From the NCBI RefSeq assembly GCF_002868735.1, contig NZ_CP025612.1, positions 248,001 to 312,000 of the forward strand: DNA of 64,000 nt. The letters are read 5' to 3'. This document shows, in pieces, positions 63,755 through 64,000 of this stretch; position 1 is the first letter of the stretch; every line of letters starts with the position of its first letter. A program made the translations under genes and the position numbers. The notes below the pieces were generated by a model, which made no database searches, was not told the origin of the DNA, and worked only from the letters and a program-made list of their open reading frames with translations. The DNA is from Niveispirillum cyanobacteriorum. GTDB taxonomy: Bacteria > Pseudomonadota > Alphaproteobacteria > Azospirillales > Azospirillaceae.

Positions 63755-63772
63755 AATATGTCCGGACATATT
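63755..63772. promoter_or_regulatory. Perfect 18-bp palindromic operator candidate
   Basis: AATATGTCCGGACATATT, 18 bp upstream of the CitE-like gene start, in the place expected for the operon promoter. The 9+9 symmetry suits a dimeric regulator of GntR, TetR or MarR type. Confidence 0.65.
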
Positions 63773-63832
63773 TGGGCCGACACGTCCCCTGTCAACCAAC
63801 CATCCTGCGGTTTGACCACCAGGAGGATGAAA

Positions 63833-64000
63833 TCAGGGCTTCAGCACGGCGTTGAAGAAGTCGAGCGTGTCCTGCAGCGCCTTCACATGCGTGCTGCGCA
63901 TCAACTCCCGGTCCTTCGCCATCCAGCCATGGTTGACGCCGGGATAGACCACCATGCGCGCCGATGCGCCTACGGATTTGAGCTTGTCCAGCATGACCTG
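63833..64000 (-). CDS. Dienelactone hydrolase family protein (C-terminal 55 residues)
   Basis: The frame is open on the minus strand from the window edge to a TGA at 63833-63835. The translation contains ARMVVYPGVNHGWM, the histidine-containing motif of dienelactone hydrolases (YPG-x-x-HG), and ends LDFFNAVLKP. The nucleophile and N-terminus lie outside the window. Its stop codon is about 95 bp before the CitE-like gene start on the same strand, separated from it by the palindrome. Confidence 0.75.
   Translation of the reverse strand, partial: QVMLDKLKSVGASARMVVYPGVNHGWMAKDRELMRSTHVKALQDTLDFFNAVLKP

Overview
This 64 kb window is GC-rich chromosomal DNA from an alphaproteobacterium. I infer the Rhodospirillales/Azospirillaceae, perhaps close to Niveispirillum (formerly Azospirillum irakense). 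The reasons are a fused indolepyruvate:ferredoxin oxidoreductase, a glnB-glnA pair behind a -24/-12 (sigma-54) promoter, a tig-clpP-clpX block, many large TonB-dependent receptors of the Caulobacter/Sphingomonas type, and pectin-degradation genes. There is no phage, CRISPR array, rRNA operon or complete insertion sequence.

Layout. 1-10.2 kb: the 3' part of an indolepyruvate oxidoreductase gene, an OppA-like binding protein translationally coupled to a winged-helix/ATPase regulator, an alpha/beta hydrolase, a second and larger winged-helix/ATPase regulator, and a class A acid phosphatase lacking one motif Asp. 10.6-21.1 kb: a pectin/rhamnogalacturonan locus with a TonB-dependent receptor, GH28, an SDR, the L-rhamnose symporter RhaT, GH43, an (alpha/alpha)6-barrel glycosidase and, as last gene, a small serine recombinase. 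A convergent gene (21.1-24.2 kb) encodes a beta-propeller sensor fused to an active-looking GGDEF domain. 24.2-31.5 kb: a gene-poor stretch with a minus-strand intrinsic terminator, then an M28 peptidase, a thioesterase, a CoA-binding protein, ketopantoate reductase, an ABC-2 permease, glnA and glnB. 31.8-41.5 kb: tRNA-His, the NAD(P)H-hydrate repair enzyme, a frameshifted transketolase/AceE-like gene, tRNA-Leu, tig, clpP, clpX and an SDR. 42-48.4 kb: two large TonB-dependent receptors in tandem, each behind an AT-rich leader. 48.4-57 kb: a leucine/isovalerate (liu) catabolic operon with a divergent TetR regulator; a periplasmic binding protein and a 161-bp MITE-like element separate its last gene. 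57-64 kb: an Lrp regulator, DUF6356 and YeiH genes, and a five-gene minus-strand acyl-CoA operon (CitE-like lyase, MaoC hydratase, acyl-CoA dehydrogenase, two CaiB/BaiF CoA-transferases) behind a perfect 18-bp palindrome, then the end of a dienelactone hydrolase gene.

How the parts work together. The pectin locus covers outer-membrane uptake, backbone and side-chain hydrolysis, and rhamnose import; the adjacent propeller-GGDEF protein could link sensing of such oligosaccharides to cyclic di-GMP. The liu operon takes isovaleryl-CoA to acetoacetate and acetyl-CoA. The last operon has the enzyme set expected for a branched C5-dicarboxylate (itaconate/mesaconate type) going to acetyl-CoA and pyruvate. 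The most striking single observation is a perfect 34-bp palindrome lying exactly at a +1 frameshift in the transketolase/AceE-like gene, which fits a quasipalindrome-templated mutation or a sequence error.
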